Assembly: GCA_002383285.1 (NCBI GenBank)
Contig: DFXU01000101.1
Coordinates: 1,762 to 25,624, forward strand
Length of the DNA: 23,863 bases
Source: Caryophanales bacterium UBA4100
GTDB taxonomy: Bacteria; Bacillota; Bacilli; Paenibacillales; UBA4045
Direction: 5' to 3'
A program made the position numbers and the translations under genes. The notes beneath the pieces are model-generated. The model was not told the DNA's origin. It saw only the letters and a list, made by a program, of their open reading frames with translations, and searched no databases. Of this stretch, positions 23,219 to 23,863 are shown piece after piece (position 1 is the first letter of the stretch; each line of letters starts with the position of its first letter).

Positions 23219-23239
23219 ATTGCATCAATCAAATGCAAT
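23219..23239 (-). repeat. Hairpin between mreB and mreC
   Basis: ATTGCAT and ATGCAAT form a perfect 7-bp stem with a 7-base loop, 9 bases after the mreB stop. No T-run follows, so it is not a standard terminator. Confidence 0.5.
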
Positions 23240-23248
23240 TGTTGACTA

Positions 23249-23863
23249 TTAACGTCTTCCCTTACCAAATCCACTTCTGTTCTTGAATAAATCAATATTA
23301 TCTAATGCTCGTCCTGTTCCAATTGCCACGCAGTCAAGTGGATTCTCCGCTACAAGAACAGGCATACCCGTTTCGCGCGTCAATAGCTTATCCAAGTTAC
23401 GTAAGAGTGCTCCACCACCTGTTAATACGATTCCCCGATCCATAATATCAGATGCCAGCTCCGGTGGACATTTCTCAAGAGTCACTTTTACGGCGTCAAC
23501 AATGCTATTAACAGTATCCGTTAGAGCGTCCGTTATTTCATCCGAAGTCACATTAATCGTCTTTGGTAGCCCGGTAACCAGATCTCGACCCCGGATTTCC
23601 ATAGAGCTGCCTGTGTTAGTTTTTAAAGCTGATCCAATATCAATCTTCATCTGTTCGGAGGTCCGTTCACCAATCATGAGGTTATAGGTTTTCTTCACAT
23701 ATGCAATAATGGCTTCATCCATCTCATCTCCAGCAACCCTTACCGAACGACTTGTAACTATACCTCCAAGCGATATGACAGCCACCTCAGTAGTGCCTCC
23801 ACCAATATCCACTACCATGCTACCAGTTGGCTCCCATACGGGTAAATCCGCACCAATTGCAGC
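23249..23863 (-). CDS. mreB: Rod shape-determining actin-like protein MreB (C-terminal part, cut by window edge)
   Basis: MreB forms membrane-associated filaments that direct lateral wall synthesis. The 204 codons present start within AAIGADLPVWEPTGSMVVDI and contain the second phosphate motif VVDIGGGTTEVAVISLGG, VAGDEMDEAIIAYVKK, and the C-terminal adenosine motif GIVLTGGGALLRNLDKLL. The missing N-terminus, about 140 residues, lies beyond the window. Its place before mreC identifies it as MreB rather than Mbl or MreBH. Confidence 0.95.
   Translation of the reverse strand, partial: AAIGADLPVWEPTGSMVVDIGGGTTEVAVISLGGIVTSRSVRVAGDEMDEAIIAYVKKTYNLMIGERTSEQMKIDIGSALKTNTGSSMEIRGRDLVTGLPKTINVTSDEITDALTDTVNSIVDAVKVTLEKCPPELASDIMDRGIVLTGGGALLRNLDKLLTRETGMPVLVAENPLDCVAIGTGRALDNIDLFKNRSGFGKGRR

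Overview
The window is a chromosomal segment of an endospore-forming, moderately AT-rich Firmicute. It is most like Paenibacillus or a close relative. The evidence is the sporulation genes (spo0B, spoIVFA, spoIVFB, bofC, a safA-like LysM gene) set among the mreBCD-minCD, rplU-prp-rpmA, obg and ruvCAB genes in an order close to Bacillus subtilis, together with ruvC, which B. subtilis lacks. All 26 genes lie on the minus strand, so transcription runs from high to low coordinates. I saw no plus-strand gene, tRNA, rRNA, CRISPR array, insertion sequence or prophage. No gene-free stretch exceeds 300 bases.

Layout in the direction of transcription: (1) 23863-18957 holds cell shape and division genes: mreB (5' end cut by the window), mreC, mreD, minC, minD and a rodA/ftsW-family gene. 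(2) 18985-16125 holds spoIVFA-spoIVFB, the pro-sigma-K processing complex, behind a plausible sigma-E promoter, followed by rng (RNase E/G). (3) 16093-14922 is the ribosomal operon rplU-prp-rpmA with its own promoter, a probable L21 leader and a clear terminator. (4) 14893-12801 is spo0B-obg with its own promoter and terminator. (5) 12670-8104 is a nitrate assimilation unit: a NarK/NasA transporter, a TrpD2-like protein and a NasC-type nitrate reductase, with a sigma-A promoter, a perfect GlnR/TnrA-type operator at the predicted transcription start, and a terminator. It separates obg from pheB, which are adjacent in B. subtilis. (6) 8022-3317 is an amino-acid operon: the ACT regulator pheB/thrR, hom, thrB, pheA and ilvE. 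(7) 3265-1674 is safA-bofC with a terminator. (8) 1639-1 is ruvC-ruvA-ruvB (ruvB cut by the window) behind a promoter overlapped by a LexA-like box.

Several parts work together. Spo0B feeds the sporulation phosphorelay, SpoIVFA/B execute the sigma-K checkpoint and BofC modulates it from the forespore side. Prp removes the N-terminal extension of L27, its operon partner. Hom and ThrB lead toward threonine, while PheA with a transaminase makes phenylalanine.

The region is mostly conserved housekeeping sequence. The items most worth a second look are the TrpD2-like protein inside the nitrate unit, the GlnR/TnrA site placed for repression, a long inverted repeat that would bury the bofC ribosome-binding site and start codon, a short BofC carrying a CPTC motif, a membrane-anchored Spo0B, and the unusual number of TTG starts.
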